Assembly (NCBI RefSeq): GCF_000233455.1
Contig: NZ_JH376420.1
Span: 1,727,777-1,791,776, forward strand
DNA length: 64,000 nucleotides
Origin: [Clostridium] citroniae WAL-17108
GTDB taxonomy: Bacteria; Bacillota; Clostridia; Lachnospirales; Lachnospiraceae
Reading direction: 5' to 3'
Shown here: piece after piece, positions 1 through 8,712 of the stretch
Position numbering within the stretch: position 1 is the first letter of the stretch
Layout: each line of letters starts with the position of its first letter
Program-made: the position numbers and the translations under genes
The notes under the pieces: model-generated
The model's input: the letters and a program-made list of their open reading frames with translations, nothing else
Database searches by the model: none
Told to the model about the DNA's origin: nothing

Positions 1-290
1 TTACGTGCGATGCATGTCATCTCCACTTGGCGCGGTCTTCCACAAGCCTAGTGGAGTGGCTCGCTATGAGCACTTAGGGACCGTACCTTGGTCCCTTACG
101 TGCGATGCATGTCACCTCCACTTGGCGCGGTCTTCCACAAGCCTAGTGGAGTGGCTCGCTATGAGCACTTAGGGACCGTACCTTGGTCCCTTACGTGCGA
201 TGCATGTCATCTCCACTTGGCGCGGTCTTCCACAAGCCTAGTGGAGTGGCTCGCTATGAGCACTTAGGGACCGTACCTTGGTCCCTAAGT
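1..290. repeat. Tandem array of a 95-bp structured repeat (3 copies)
   Basis: Three head-to-tail copies with an exact 95-base period are seen (about 1-95, 96-190, 191-285), differing at only a few bases. Each holds two inverted repeats: CTCCACT with AGTGGAG around a 20-odd-base loop, and a GGGACC/GGTCCC hairpin with a 7-base loop. In the last copy the hairpin extends to a perfect 12-bp stem (CACTTAGGGACC with GGTCCCTAAGTG). The array abuts the stop codon of the TrkH-like gene and probably continues left of the window. A diverged relative lies at 12561-12720. No coding capacity or family name is recognised. Confidence 0.93.
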
Positions 291-300
291 GCGATGGGAC

Positions 301-1593
301 TCATCCGATGGATATGCTTCCCTCAGGGAAGGATACGGATGTATCCGGCTTAAAAATCCAGATAGTGACAATTGTCAATGGTCCAAGCCTTCCGATGTAC
401 ATGATCAGGACCTCCAACAGCTTGCTTAAGGGGCTCAGCCCGGGTGTGATGCCGGTGGACAGTCCCACGGTGCCAAAGGCGGATGTGATCTCCAGCATGA
501 TGTCCTCAAAGGGAAGCCCCGGTTCCAGCACACACATGCACAGAATACCGGAGATCACCACCAGGGATGACAGGGCTGTCACGATCGCGGCTTTATAAAA
601 GGCCTCCTGGGGTATCTTGTAGTGAAATGCATGGGGCTGGGTGTTGGTGGCAGCTCCCTTTATGGTGTGGAACAGAGTAAACAAGGTGCTGGTCTTGATC
701 CCGCCTCCTGTGGACCCAGGTGATGCACCGATAAACATCAGCACAGTAACGGTCAAAAGTCCCGCCGTGGTAAAATCACTTAAGGGAAATGTGGTAAATC
801 CCGCTGTTCTGGCTGAAACACTGGTAAAAAAAGCGCCCAGCCATGTGATGTCCTCTGTGAGCCGCAGCAGCACGGTCCCCACTGCCAGCAGGATCAGAGT
901 AGTGACGATCACTGCTTTGGAATGAAGACAGAGTTTTTTAAATGAACGTTTTCCCGCAATGTCCATGATTACCAGGAATCCCAGGCCGCCAAATATAATA
1001 AGGCCGGAGGTGGTAAGGTTTAACAGGATATTATCTTTATACCCTGTCAGATTCTGAAGCCCTCCCAGAATGTCAAAGCCTGAATTGTTAAATGCAGCCA
1101 CCGAATGGAACAGGCTGATCCCCAGAGCCTTTAAAGGGGGATAATCCCTGGAAAACACAAGATAGCTGAGAACAGCGCCCGCCCCTTCAAAACACAGGGT
1201 GGTCTTTAGTACATTCTTTACAATGCATACGATCCCTTTTCCCGAATCCAGGTTCATGGCCTCTTTTATCAGCAGACGTTCCTTCAGGTTCACCCTGCGT
1301 CCAAGTGCCAGGATCACGCCCACTCCCACGGATGTCACTCCCAGACCGCCGACCTGTATCAGAAAGGCGACAATGGCCTGACCCAGGGCCGTGTACGTGT
1401 CCGCGGTGTCCACTGCGATCAGTCCGGTTACACATACTGCGCTGGTGGATGTAAACAGGGCGTCCACATAATGAAGATTGACCCCCGGCTTCACGCACAC
1501 GGGCAGCATTAAGAGAAATGACCCAGTCAGGATCACTGCCATAAAGCCCAATGCTATGATCCTGGCAGGGGTTTGTTTTTCTATGGATTTCAT
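301..1593 (-). CDS. TrkH/KtrB-type potassium channel subunit
   Basis: A 430-residue membrane protein of the TrkH/KtrB superfamily, which forms the K+-conducting subunit of Trk/Ktr uptake systems. The four pore-loop regions each carry the expected conserved glycine: TSAVCVTGL near residue 55, AAFNNSGFD near 170, SARTAGFTT near 265 and SAFGTVGLSTG near 380. The GGGIKTST segment between the third and fourth repeats is also typical. An AGGAGGAG site lies about 8 bases before the ATG. The length fits KtrB better than the longer TrkH of proteobacteria. The cytoplasmic KtrA/TrkA partner is not in the window and could lie beyond position 1. It is divergent from a KdpDE-like pair, which suggests a potassium-related regulon. 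Confidence 0.92.
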   Translation of the reverse strand: MKSIEKQTPARIIALGFMAVILTGSFLLMLPVCVKPGVNLHYVDALFTSTSAVCVTGLIAVDTADTYTALGQAIVAFLIQVGGLGVTSVGVGVILALGRRVNLKERLLIKEAMNLDSGKGIVCIVKNVLKTTLCFEGAGAVLSYLVFSRDYPPLKALGISLFHSVAAFNNSGFDILGGLQNLTGYKDNILLNLTTSGLIIFGGLGFLVIMDIAGKRSFKKLCLHSKAVIVTTLILLAVGTVLLRLTEDITWLGAFFTSVSARTAGFTTFPLSDFTTAGLLTVTVLMFIGASPGSTGGGIKTSTLFTLFHTIKGAATNTQPHAFHYKIPQEAFYKAAIVTALSSLVVISGILCMCVLEPGLPFEDIMLEITSAFGTVGLSTGITPGLSPLSKLLEVLIMYIGRLGPLTIVTIWIFKPDTSVSFPEGSISIG

Positions 1594-1699
1594 ATCATCA
1601 ACTCCTCCTGTTGGCTAAAGCTTATCACGGAAGGCATAAAACAGGTATAATGGAAAGGGCCAGCCTATAAAGATTATGTAAAGAAATATCCAAATCCCT

Positions 1700-1727
1700 G
1701 TTGATTGCCTGGGGATTGTGCTATAAT
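1700..1727 (+). promoter_or_regulatory. Promoter of the kdpD-like/kdpE operon
   Basis: TTGATT (1701-1706) is followed after 15 bases by TATAAT (1722-1727). TGC directly before the -10 makes it an extended -10 element, which compensates for the short spacer. The predicted start near 1734 coincides with the first base of the 16-bp inverted-repeat arm of the leader. Confidence 0.65.
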
Positions 1728-1733
1728 TATTTC

Positions 1734-1898
1734 AGTGTACTCTCGGAGTTTCCTGGTACTCAGATTTGCGAGATGATTTTTTGTCGGTTGTACATAAATT
1801 TATGAGGCGTACACGGTGTGTACATTGAATCAATTTATGTGCGGCCGGCGGGAAATCAGCCGCAAAGATGGGTGCCGCGGAGACTCCGAGAGTACACT
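1734..1898 (+). promoter_or_regulatory. Structured leader bounded by a perfect 16-bp inverted repeat
   Basis: AGTGTACTCTCGGAGT (1734-1749) pairs perfectly with 1883-1898. Nested inside are an 11-bp stem (1790-1800 with 1832-1842, one G-U pair), a GTACAC/GTGTAC hairpin (1809-1823) and a GCGGC/GCCGC stem near 1841-1862. The 3' arm ends a few bases before the AAAGGAGG ribosome binding site of the sensor kinase, so the fold could control translation. The architecture is riboswitch-like, but I do not recognise a known class. A short non-autonomous transposable element with 16-bp terminal repeats is the alternative. Confidence 0.6.
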
Positions 1899-1923
1899 TC
1901 ACTGTAAAGGAGGCATTTGATCC

Positions 1924-3483
1924 ATGAAGTTACTACATATTGGGCACACGCTCAAGCATACCAGATGCACGGACACCATGATCACGGTTTCTGTGCTGGC
2001 GCTGTCAACAGCCTTAGGGTTCCTGTTTGAGGAGATGGGCCTGCCGCAGACTAATATCATTACCGTATATATCCTGGGTGTCCTGGTTGTGGCCGCCCTT
2101 ACCGCCAGCCGGTGGTACAGCACAGCCGCTTCCCTTGCCAGCATCCTTTTGTTCAACTATATCTTCACAGAGCCCATGTTTGCGTTTAAAGCAGATGATG
2201 CGGGCACGCAGCTTACACTGCTGATCACATTCCTGGCCGCTGTTTTTACCAGCTCCTACGCGGTCCAGATCAAGGAAAATGCCCGCATATCCAGACAGGA
2301 TGCCTACCGCTCTGGCGTGATCCTGGACACCAGCCAGATGCTTCAAAAGGCCGGAAACCAGGAGGATATTCTGAGAACTGCGGCCATCCAGCTGAACAAA
2401 CTTTTAAAACGGGACATTGCCTGCTTTCAGGCGGATGCACGCGGACTGTGTTCCCCTGTGGGATTTACGGAATTCTCAGAACATCCCGACAGCCGCGGAC
2501 CTTCTCCTGAGACCCTGGAGGAAATGACCGCTGCCAGGAAGTGCTATATGGGGCACTGCGAGACAGGAGCTACCACACAGATCCTGTCCACCGCCGCGTT
2601 CCACTATCTTCCGGTAAAAAGCTGCGACCTGGTGTACGCAGTAATGGGGATCCGGGTTGGCCTTGTGGTTCCTGACGACTTTGAGAACAGCCTGGCCATT
2701 GCGATACTGAACCAGTGCGCCACAGCCCTTGAAAAGGAATACATCTCCCGCAAAAGGGAGGAGGAGGCAGCCATGGCCCAGGCAGAGCAGTTCCGAAGCA
2801 ATCTGCTGCGCTCCATTTCCCATGATCTGCGCACCCCTCTTACCAGCATTTCCGGCAACGCCGGGGTCCTTATGAATGACGCGGACAGCCTAGACCATGA
2901 GCACAGGCAGCGTATATATAAGGATATCCATGATGATTCCATGTGGCTTATCAGCCTGGTGGAAAATCTGCTCTCCATTACCAGGGTAGAGGGCGGGGCT
3001 GTACAGCTGCACATGGAGACTGAACTGTTGGAGGAGATCATCGATGAAGCCATGCGCCATATTCACAGGCGCCATGAAAGCCGCAAGGTCCGGGTGACCC
3101 AGGAAGGAGATTATATCCTGGTCAGTGTGGACGCCCAGCTCATCATCCAGGTGGTCACCAACCTGGTGGATAACGCCATCAAATATACCCCTGAAAACTC
3201 TGATATTACGGTGAAAAGTTATCAGAGGGGAAATTGTGCTATAATTGAAGTTACGGATAACGGTCCGGGAATACCGGATGATTCCAAAGAAAAGATTTTC
3301 CAGATGTTCTATACCACAGGCTACAAATCTGCTGACGGAAAACGCGGCATGGGCCTGGGGCTGCCCCTGTGCAGGGCGATCCTGAATGCACACAAGGGAA
3401 CCATTGAGGTTCTGGATCACACGCCTTCCGGAAGCATATTCCGGATCACATTACCTGCTGAGGAGGTTTCCATCCATGAATAA
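1924..3483 (+). CDS. KdpD-like sensor histidine kinase lacking the N-terminal KdpD domain
   Basis: A 519-residue membrane histidine kinase corresponding to the C-terminal part of KdpD. Residues about 18-115 contain four hydrophobic helices of the DUF4118 type, followed by a GAF-like region to about 275. The HisKA segment carries SHDLRTPLTS, with phospho-acceptor His300. The ATPase domain shows NLVDNAIKYTP, DNGPGIP and GMGLGLPLC. Full KdpD is about 900 residues and has a nucleotide-binding and USP-like N-terminal half that is absent here. The response regulator gene overlaps its end by 8 bases. K+ or osmotic sensing is inferred from the family and the neighbouring K+ channel gene. No kdpFABC is present in the window. 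Confidence 0.9.
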   Translation: MKLLHIGHTLKHTRCTDTMITVSVLALSTALGFLFEEMGLPQTNIITVYILGVLVVAALTASRWYSTAASLASILLFNYIFTEPMFAFKADDAGTQLTLLITFLAAVFTSSYAVQIKENARISRQDAYRSGVILDTSQMLQKAGNQEDILRTAAIQLNKLLKRDIACFQADARGLCSPVGFTEFSEHPDSRGPSPETLEEMTAARKCYMGHCETGATTQILSTAAFHYLPVKSCDLVYAVMGIRVGLVVPDDFENSLAIAILNQCATALEKEYISRKREEEAAMAQAEQFRSNLLRSISHDLRTPLTSISGNAGVLMNDADSLDHEHRQRIYKDIHDDSMWLISLVENLLSITRVEGGAVQLHMETELLEEIIDEAMRHIHRRHESRKVRVTQEGDYILVSVDAQLIIQVVTNLVDNAIKYTPENSDITVKSYQRGNCAIIEVTDNGPGIPDDSKEKIFQMFYTTGYKSADGKRGMGLGLPLCRAILNAHKGTIEVLDHTPSGSIFRITLPAEEVSIHE

Positions 3484-4174
3484 AACCGGAATATTGATCA
3501 TAGAAGATGACAAAGCGATCAAGAACCTGATCGCCACCACCCTGGAGATGCACGATTACCACTATATGTGGGCTGACAAGGGGGAGCAGGGAATCCTGAG
3601 CGCGGCTTCCCAGCGGCCCGATATTATACTGCTGGACCTGGGGCTGCCTGATATGGACGGGGTGGATGTAATTAAGAAAATCCGTTCCTGGTCCAAGATC
3701 CCCATTATCGTCATCAGCGCCAGAAGCGAGGATGACGACAAGATAGCTGCCCTGGACGCTGGTGCGGATGATTATCTCACCAAACCCTTCTCAGTGGATG
3801 AGCTGCTGGCCAGGCTTCGCACTACCCAAAGGCGGCTCAGCTATATGCAGAGCCTGAAGGAGGATCAGTCCTCCACCTTTATCAACGGAGGCCTGATTAT
3901 CGACTATGCGGCCGGCTATGCCACCCTGGACGGTGAAGAGCTCCACCTGACCCCATACGAATACAAACTCCTGTGCCTCCTGGCCCACAATGTAGGCAAG
4001 GTCCTGACCCATTCCTATATCACCAGGGAAATCTGGGGCGCTGCCTGGGAGGGGGATGTGGCCTCCCTGCGGGTATTTATGGCTTCGCTTAGGAAGAAAA
4101 TCGAGAGAACCCCGTCACAGCCCCAGTACATACAGACCCACGTGGGAGTCGGATACCGGATGCTCAGGCAGTGA
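3476..4174 (+). CDS. KdpE-like OmpR-family response regulator
   Basis: A 232-residue two-component regulator. The receiver domain has the acidic pair in IIEDDKAI, phospho-acceptor Asp54 in LLDLGLPDMDG, and the conserved Lys in YLTKPFSVDELLARL. The C-terminal winged helix carries LTPYEYKLLCLLAHNVGKVLTH and ends with a typical GVGYRML. The ATG at 3476 is chosen because GAGGAGG lies about 10 bases upstream and it overlaps the kinase stop. It is the cognate partner of the upstream kinase. Its natural targets would be potassium-uptake genes, possibly the divergent TrkH-like gene (inference). It ends 18 bases before the convergent TolC-like gene. Confidence 0.92.
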   Translation: MNKTGILIIEDDKAIKNLIATTLEMHDYHYMWADKGEQGILSAASQRPDIILLDLGLPDMDGVDVIKKIRSWSKIPIIVISARSEDDDKIAALDAGADDYLTKPFSVDELLARLRTTQRRLSYMQSLKEDQSSTFINGGLIIDYAAGYATLDGEELHLTPYEYKLLCLLAHNVGKVLTHSYITREIWGAAWEGDVASLRVFMASLRKKIERTPSQPQYIQTHVGVGYRMLRQ

Positions 4175-4192
4175 CGGAGCATCGGGCAGAAT

Positions 4193-5320
4193 TCAGTTAG
4201 TGGCCATCAATCCCTTCACCGCCCAGTCATACATATCCATGGCCTGCTGAAAATTCACATCTGCCTGGGCCTTGGCTGCCGCCCCGTCCAGATAGGATGA
4301 TCTGGCTTCCAGGTATTCCTGTCTGGAGAGCATGCCCAGGTCCATCTTGTTGGAAGCGGCCTTCCACTCTGCCTCCCGGGCTGCCTGGGCCGTTACAGCG
4401 CTCTGCCACATGGTGCGTCCGGCCAGAACATTTTGGTACAGTGTATCCATCTGGCCGTACATGGTTGCTTCGCCCTCCTCTATTGTCCGTTGGCGGACAT
4501 GGTGCTCTTTAATGGTTCCTCCGGAGGAGCTGCCCCTCTGCTGTCTCAGTTCGTAGTTATTCCCAAGGGCTCTCCACTTATCCGCCTCCAGGGTGATCCT
4601 ATCCACACGGCTCTGATCCGGAGCGGGTAACATGCCGATCTGGACCTGGGAATCCCCGGGATATCCCGTAACCATCAGAAGTTCCTTCCTGACACGCTCC
4701 ATATCATCCTGAAGGGACTGTGCCTTGTTGGCTGCCGCTGTTGCTGCCTTTCCCGCCTCATCCGCCGCTGCCTGGGATACCATTCCAAGGCCGGCCTGAC
4801 GCATTGCTTTCTCGTATTTCCCCTGCATAAGCTCGGCTTCTGCAAGGGCGCCTTCCTGCTCTGCCCTGAGACTGTGGTAAGTCCCCATAAGGCTCTGGGC
4901 GGTCCATATCATGGTATCTTCCATCCTGCGCAGGGACATGGTGCTGGAACTTCCCTTGGCTGAGCGGATCTGCTTATCCATATCCTTTGCAGCCTCCTCC
5001 AGGACCTTTGCCTGGGTCCTGTAATTGCTTGCCCCATCGGAATCCCCATTTTTCTCCATATCCTCCGCTTCCTCCCGCAGGCGGCGTCTTGTTTCCATCA
5101 TCTCTTCCCTTGCGGATTCATAACGTCCCAGCCTGGTTTCATACAGGGTCCGCTCCATCTGGACCTGGGGAGAATGGGTTTTTACCAACTCCGGCAAATC
5201 GCTGTACTGGATGACCTGGGCTCCCCAGGCCGTCTGGCCATTACTGCTCACAGCCCCTGCCGCGGAAAATGCCAGGCAGGCGCTCATCAATGCCGGAACG
5301 ATTCGTCTGATCCTGACCAT
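4193..5320 (-). CDS. TolC-family coiled-coil exported protein (second copy)
   Basis: A 375-residue protein with an N-terminal signal peptide (MVRIRRIVPALMSACLAFSAAGA) followed by long Ala/Glu/Gln-rich coiled-coil segments. The C-terminal motif with LGMLSRQEYLEARSSYLDGAAAKAQADVNFQQAMDMYDWAVKG is characteristic of TolC-type outer-membrane efflux proteins. The start at 5320 is chosen because GGAGGGAG precedes it, and it begins 1 base after the upstream paralogue stops. It is shorter than proteobacterial TolC (about 470-490). The strain appears monoderm, so the usual outer-membrane channel role cannot simply be transferred. It is the last gene of the MacAB-like operon. Confidence 0.8.
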   Translation of the reverse strand: MVRIRRIVPALMSACLAFSAAGAVSSNGQTAWGAQVIQYSDLPELVKTHSPQVQMERTLYETRLGRYESAREEMMETRRRLREEAEDMEKNGDSDGASNYRTQAKVLEEAAKDMDKQIRSAKGSSSTMSLRRMEDTMIWTAQSLMGTYHSLRAEQEGALAEAELMQGKYEKAMRQAGLGMVSQAAADEAGKAATAAANKAQSLQDDMERVRKELLMVTGYPGDSQVQIGMLPAPDQSRVDRITLEADKWRALGNNYELRQQRGSSSGGTIKEHHVRQRTIEEGEATMYGQMDTLYQNVLAGRTMWQSAVTAQAAREAEWKAASNKMDLGMLSRQEYLEARSSYLDGAAAKAQADVNFQQAMDMYDWAVKGLMATN

Positions 5321-5321
5321 A

Positions 5322-6545
5322 TCATGCTCCCTCCGTCTGCGCCAGTCCATTCACAGCCCACCGGTAATCCTCCATGGCCTGTCTGAACCTGAGTCCGGCC
5401 ACATCATTTGAAGACTGTTTGGATGCCAGCCCGTCCCGCTGCTGCAGGTACTCGTTTCTGGAAATAGTGCCAAGGCTGTAGCGGCGTTCAGCTGCCTGGG
5501 CATTTCTCACCGCCAGCTCCAGCTCCCCCCGTGTCTGGTCATAGTCTGCCTGAGCCTGTTTTAAAAGCTTATACTTGGCTTCCACATCCGCCTCAATCTG
5601 CCGGCGTCCGCTTTCTACCTTGCGCTCCATCACATCATACTGGTTTCCCACACCGGTATATTTCAGGCGGCGTTCGTTGGCCGCCTGGGTGTAATTGGTG
5701 GTTTTGGCTCTTTCCTTATCAGCTGCCAGATCAATGGAATCCACCTCACCGGAATCAGGTACAACGATCTCCTGAATATCCGGCCGGGCATCATAGCTCC
5801 AGCCCGTCATAACGCACAGTTCCCTGCGGAGGGCGTCCATCTCCTTTTCATTGGTCTGGATTGCCGCCTGGGCTGCTTCCGCCTTCTCCTGGGCGGACAG
5901 AAGCTCAGCCTGGGTCACCATGCCCTGGCCTGCTTTCACTGCCGCTGACTGATACTGGGAAAGGGCTGTGGCTGCCGCTTCCTCAAGGGCGGGCATTGCT
6001 TTAAATTTCTGCCAATAGGAGTTCATCTTGGCCTGGGCTTCCTTTACAAGGGATGCCTCCTGCCTGTCATATTCCAGTTTCTTTACATAGCCGTCTTCGT
6101 TCTGGGAATCCGCCATGTCCTGGTTCTGCTCGGCCTGAAGCCGGGCGCCGATCGCACCTGCCGCCATACTGCCGTATCCAGGCTGGTCCTCGTCCGTGGC
6201 GTCCATCATCTTATCACTGGAATCGTAAAGCTTATCCGCCATGTCCTGATAGGCATTTTTCATATCGTCATGGTCCTTGCCCCTGTACTCGTCATACTCT
6301 ATCCTGTTATTGATCACAGTTACATTATACTCATGAATCAGGTCCGCCAATTCATCATATTCCAGCACATTGTCGCGAAGGGACGCCCACTTTTCCCCAG
6401 TATAGGCAAACTCCGGACTGGCCCAGGCAGTAAACGGTGCCGCTGCACTGACGGACACCGCCAGAAACATGGCGCCAAGGCGGGTGCCATGATGTCTCAG
6501 GCACGCCCGGATCCTCCTTTTGTCCTTCCTGCTGTTATCTATCAT
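5322..6545 (-). CDS. TolC-family coiled-coil exported protein (first copy)
   Basis: A 407-residue paralogue of the next gene, with a signal peptide around residues 15-38 (MFLAVSVSAAAPFTAWA) and two long coiled-coil halves. Each half carries the recurring LGTISRNEYLQQRD / GQGMVTQAELLSAQEKAEAAQ type motif of the OEP/TolC family. ATG at 6545 is preferred because AGAGG lies 7 bases upstream; the in-frame TTG at 6551 is too close to it. It follows the permease gene by 47 bases in the same direction. It probably serves the adjacent MacAB-like exporter by bridging adaptor and envelope, but the function in a Gram-positive wall is unproven. Confidence 0.8.
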   Translation of the reverse strand: MIDNSRKDKRRIRACLRHHGTRLGAMFLAVSVSAAAPFTAWASPEFAYTGEKWASLRDNVLEYDELADLIHEYNVTVINNRIEYDEYRGKDHDDMKNAYQDMADKLYDSSDKMMDATDEDQPGYGSMAAGAIGARLQAEQNQDMADSQNEDGYVKKLEYDRQEASLVKEAQAKMNSYWQKFKAMPALEEAAATALSQYQSAAVKAGQGMVTQAELLSAQEKAEAAQAAIQTNEKEMDALRRELCVMTGWSYDARPDIQEIVVPDSGEVDSIDLAADKERAKTTNYTQAANERRLKYTGVGNQYDVMERKVESGRRQIEADVEAKYKLLKQAQADYDQTRGELELAVRNAQAAERRYSLGTISRNEYLQQRDGLASKQSSNDVAGLRFRQAMEDYRWAVNGLAQTEGA

Positions 6546-6592
6546 TAACAAACCTCTTTTCTAGTCAAAACCTTTCCTCTGTTACCTTCCTG

Positions 6593-7807
6593 TTACTCAT
6601 AGCGCAGCGCGTCAATGGGGTCTGACTTAGCTGCCTTGGACGCGGGATAAAGTCCAAAGAAAATACCCACCACCGCTGAAAAGGATACGGCCACAAGGAT
6701 GACTCCCGGCTTTATAATGACCGGCATTCCCAGTGCCAAGCCTCCCAGGGACACAAGCCCCACGCCCATGACCACGCCTATGATCCCGCCGCAGGCCGAC
6801 AGGATTGCCGACTCTGTGAGAAACTGGATCAGCACATCCTGCGTCCTGGCTCCCAGGGCCTTTCTGATACCGATCTCCCTGGTCCGCTCCGTAACGGATA
6901 CCAGCATGATATTCATGATGCCGATGCCGCCTACCAGAAGGGAAATGGCTGCAATACCGCCAACTGCCATGGATAGACCTCCCATCATGGCATCCACCGA
7001 GGTCATCTCCTGCATGGCCGTGTACATGTACATATCCTCCGCCTGCCTGCCGTGCATCTTGGCCGCATATGCCTTAAACTGTTCAAAGAACTGGTCCAGG
7101 TTCACATCATCCTTGGCATATACGTGAAGCTGGTAGAAATAGTCATTGGGCCAGGTGAGAAGGGTATATGGTATGAACGCAGCCCCTTTATCGCTGTTGC
7201 TGCCGCCCATCATCAGTGCCTGAAAGGCATTGACATTCTTCCGGTACACGCCCACCACTGTAAAATCCTCCGTGCTGCCGTATATGGTGGTGCGGAATGA
7301 TTTTCCCACTGCATTCTCTATGCCAAAGAGCTTCAGGGCGCTGTCCGTGTCCATAACCACATTTTTCTTCCTGCCAAGTATATCTCCCTCATTCAGATAC
7401 CGGCCGTAAACCATGTTCACCGGCTGTACATCCTGGTAATTATAGTCAATCCCCTGAAACTCAAACTTGATCTTGGTACGCTTGTAACTGGCGTCAGCGC
7501 TGGTATAGGCGCTGCTGTCAATGTAAGCGACTTCATCTTTGAATGCCTCCCTGGCCCGCTCCATCTCATCTAATGTAAAATAATCGCTCTGCCTTACATC
7601 ATCCAGCCAGTAACCAACGGATACATATGCCTGGGTAATGCCCACGTCCTTGTACAGGTCTGCAAAAAGCCCTCTCATGGTATCCCCAATGGATACAATG
7701 GATATAACAGAACCAATACCGATTATAATGCCCAGCATGGTGAGGGCGGAACGCATCTTGTTTGCGCGGATGGCGGAAAATGCCATCTTCATATTCTCAA
7801 TCAGCAT
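6593..7807 (-). CDS. MacB/FtsX-type ABC transporter permease
   Basis: A 404-residue permease with one N-terminal transmembrane helix (MRSALTMLGIIIGIGSVISIVSIG), a large extracytoplasmic MacB-PCD domain (about residues 50-270) and three C-terminal helices. It includes the family motif SVTERTREIGIRKALGAR and ends in a typical SKAAKSDPIDALRYE. The start at 7807 follows AAGGAGG and overlaps the ATPase gene by 11 bases. Proteins of this type do not form a substrate channel. They are mechanotransmitters that drive extrusion through adaptor and TolC-like partners, matching the gene neighbours here. Confidence 0.92.
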   Translation of the reverse strand: MLIENMKMAFSAIRANKMRSALTMLGIIIGIGSVISIVSIGDTMRGLFADLYKDVGITQAYVSVGYWLDDVRQSDYFTLDEMERAREAFKDEVAYIDSSAYTSADASYKRTKIKFEFQGIDYNYQDVQPVNMVYGRYLNEGDILGRKKNVVMDTDSALKLFGIENAVGKSFRTTIYGSTEDFTVVGVYRKNVNAFQALMMGGSNSDKGAAFIPYTLLTWPNDYFYQLHVYAKDDVNLDQFFEQFKAYAAKMHGRQAEDMYMYTAMQEMTSVDAMMGGLSMAVGGIAAISLLVGGIGIMNIMLVSVTERTREIGIRKALGARTQDVLIQFLTESAILSACGGIIGVVMGVGLVSLGGLALGMPVIIKPGVILVAVSFSAVVGIFFGLYPASKAAKSDPIDALRYE

Positions 7808-8699
7808 CCTCTGCCTCCTTTCCGGAGCCGCAGGCACGCGTTCCATGGAAATCGTCCCCATGGACATTCAGCGTGTCGCTCTGTATCTGCCCATCGCTGA
7901 ACCGGATAACCCGGTCCGCAAATGCGGCTATGTCTTCCTCATGGGTAACCACCACCACGGTGGCCCCTTCCTGGTGCAGCTGGCTGAACAGCTCCATGAT
8001 CTCAATGGAGGAAGCCGTATCCAGGTTGCCTGTTGGCTCATCAGCCAGGATCAGGGGCGGTTCGTTGGCCAAAGCCCTTGCAATGGCCACCCTCTGCCTC
8101 TGTCCTCCTGAGAGCTCGTTGGGCATATGGTCCTGTCTTGTCCCCAGGCCCACCCGCTCCAGCAGCATTCCGGCCCTCTGGAGACGCTTTGCCTTTGGTA
8201 CCCTGGCATAAGTCATGGGCAGCTCCACATTTTTAAGAGCCGATGTCCTGGAAATCAGGTTAAAGGACTGGAACACAAACCCTATCTTCCGGTTCCTGAT
8301 ATCGGACAGCTCATCCGGTGTCATCTCCGCCACATCCACGCCATCCAGGTAATAATGTCCCAGCGTAGGGCGGTCCAGGCACCCCAGAATATTCATAAGG
8401 GTGGATTTTCCAGAACCGGAATGACCCATAATGGCCACAAACTCGCCCCGGTCTATGGTGAGGTTGATCTTCTTAAGTCCCAGAACCTTGATGGCTCCGG
8501 TATCATATATCTTTACCAGGTTTTCCAGCTTGAGCAGGGGACCGTCCCCGGCCTCCTGGTGCGGGGCATGAAGGGGAAGGAGCAGCCGCCTGAGCCAGGC
8601 CGGGTGTATGTGCGGCGCCAGGCGGAAGGTGATTTTTTTATATGTATATCCCTGGGTAAATCCCTTTTGAAAGCCCTGTTTTATTTTGTCTATTTTCAT
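7797..8699 (-). CDS. MacB/LolD-type ABC transporter ATPase
   Basis: A 300-residue nucleotide-binding subunit with Walker A GHSGSGKS, Q-loop FVFQSFNLI, signature LSGGQRQR, Walker B LILADEPTGNLD and switch His in VVVVTHEEDIAAFADR. It carries about 50 extra residues before the catalytic core, rich in basic and aromatic residues (KGFTQGYTYKKITFRL), which is longer than usual for this family. An AGGAGG site lies before the ATG. It sits between the adaptor and permease genes and powers that exporter. The substrate is unknown; antimicrobial peptides or lipids are typical for the class. Confidence 0.93.
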   Translation of the reverse strand: MKIDKIKQGFQKGFTQGYTYKKITFRLAPHIHPAWLRRLLLPLHAPHQEAGDGPLLKLENLVKIYDTGAIKVLGLKKINLTIDRGEFVAIMGHSGSGKSTLMNILGCLDRPTLGHYYLDGVDVAEMTPDELSDIRNRKIGFVFQSFNLISRTSALKNVELPMTYARVPKAKRLQRAGMLLERVGLGTRQDHMPNELSGGQRQRVAIARALANEPPLILADEPTGNLDTASSIEIMELFSQLHQEGATVVVVTHEEDIAAFADRVIRFSDGQIQSDTLNVHGDDFHGTRACGSGKEAEDAD

Positions 8700-8712
8700 T
8701 GGACGCCTCCTG

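Noticed and set aside
1-290. CRISPR array or integron attC-like array
   Set aside because: The 95-bp unit repeats over its full length with no variable spacers, there are no cas or integrase genes, and no cassettes lie between units.
1734-1898. Known c-di-AMP (ydaO), c-di-GMP or cobalamin riboswitch
   Set aside because: Only short fragments such as CGCAAAG resemble known classes; the conserved core of none of them could be traced by eye. It is therefore listed as an unassigned structured leader.
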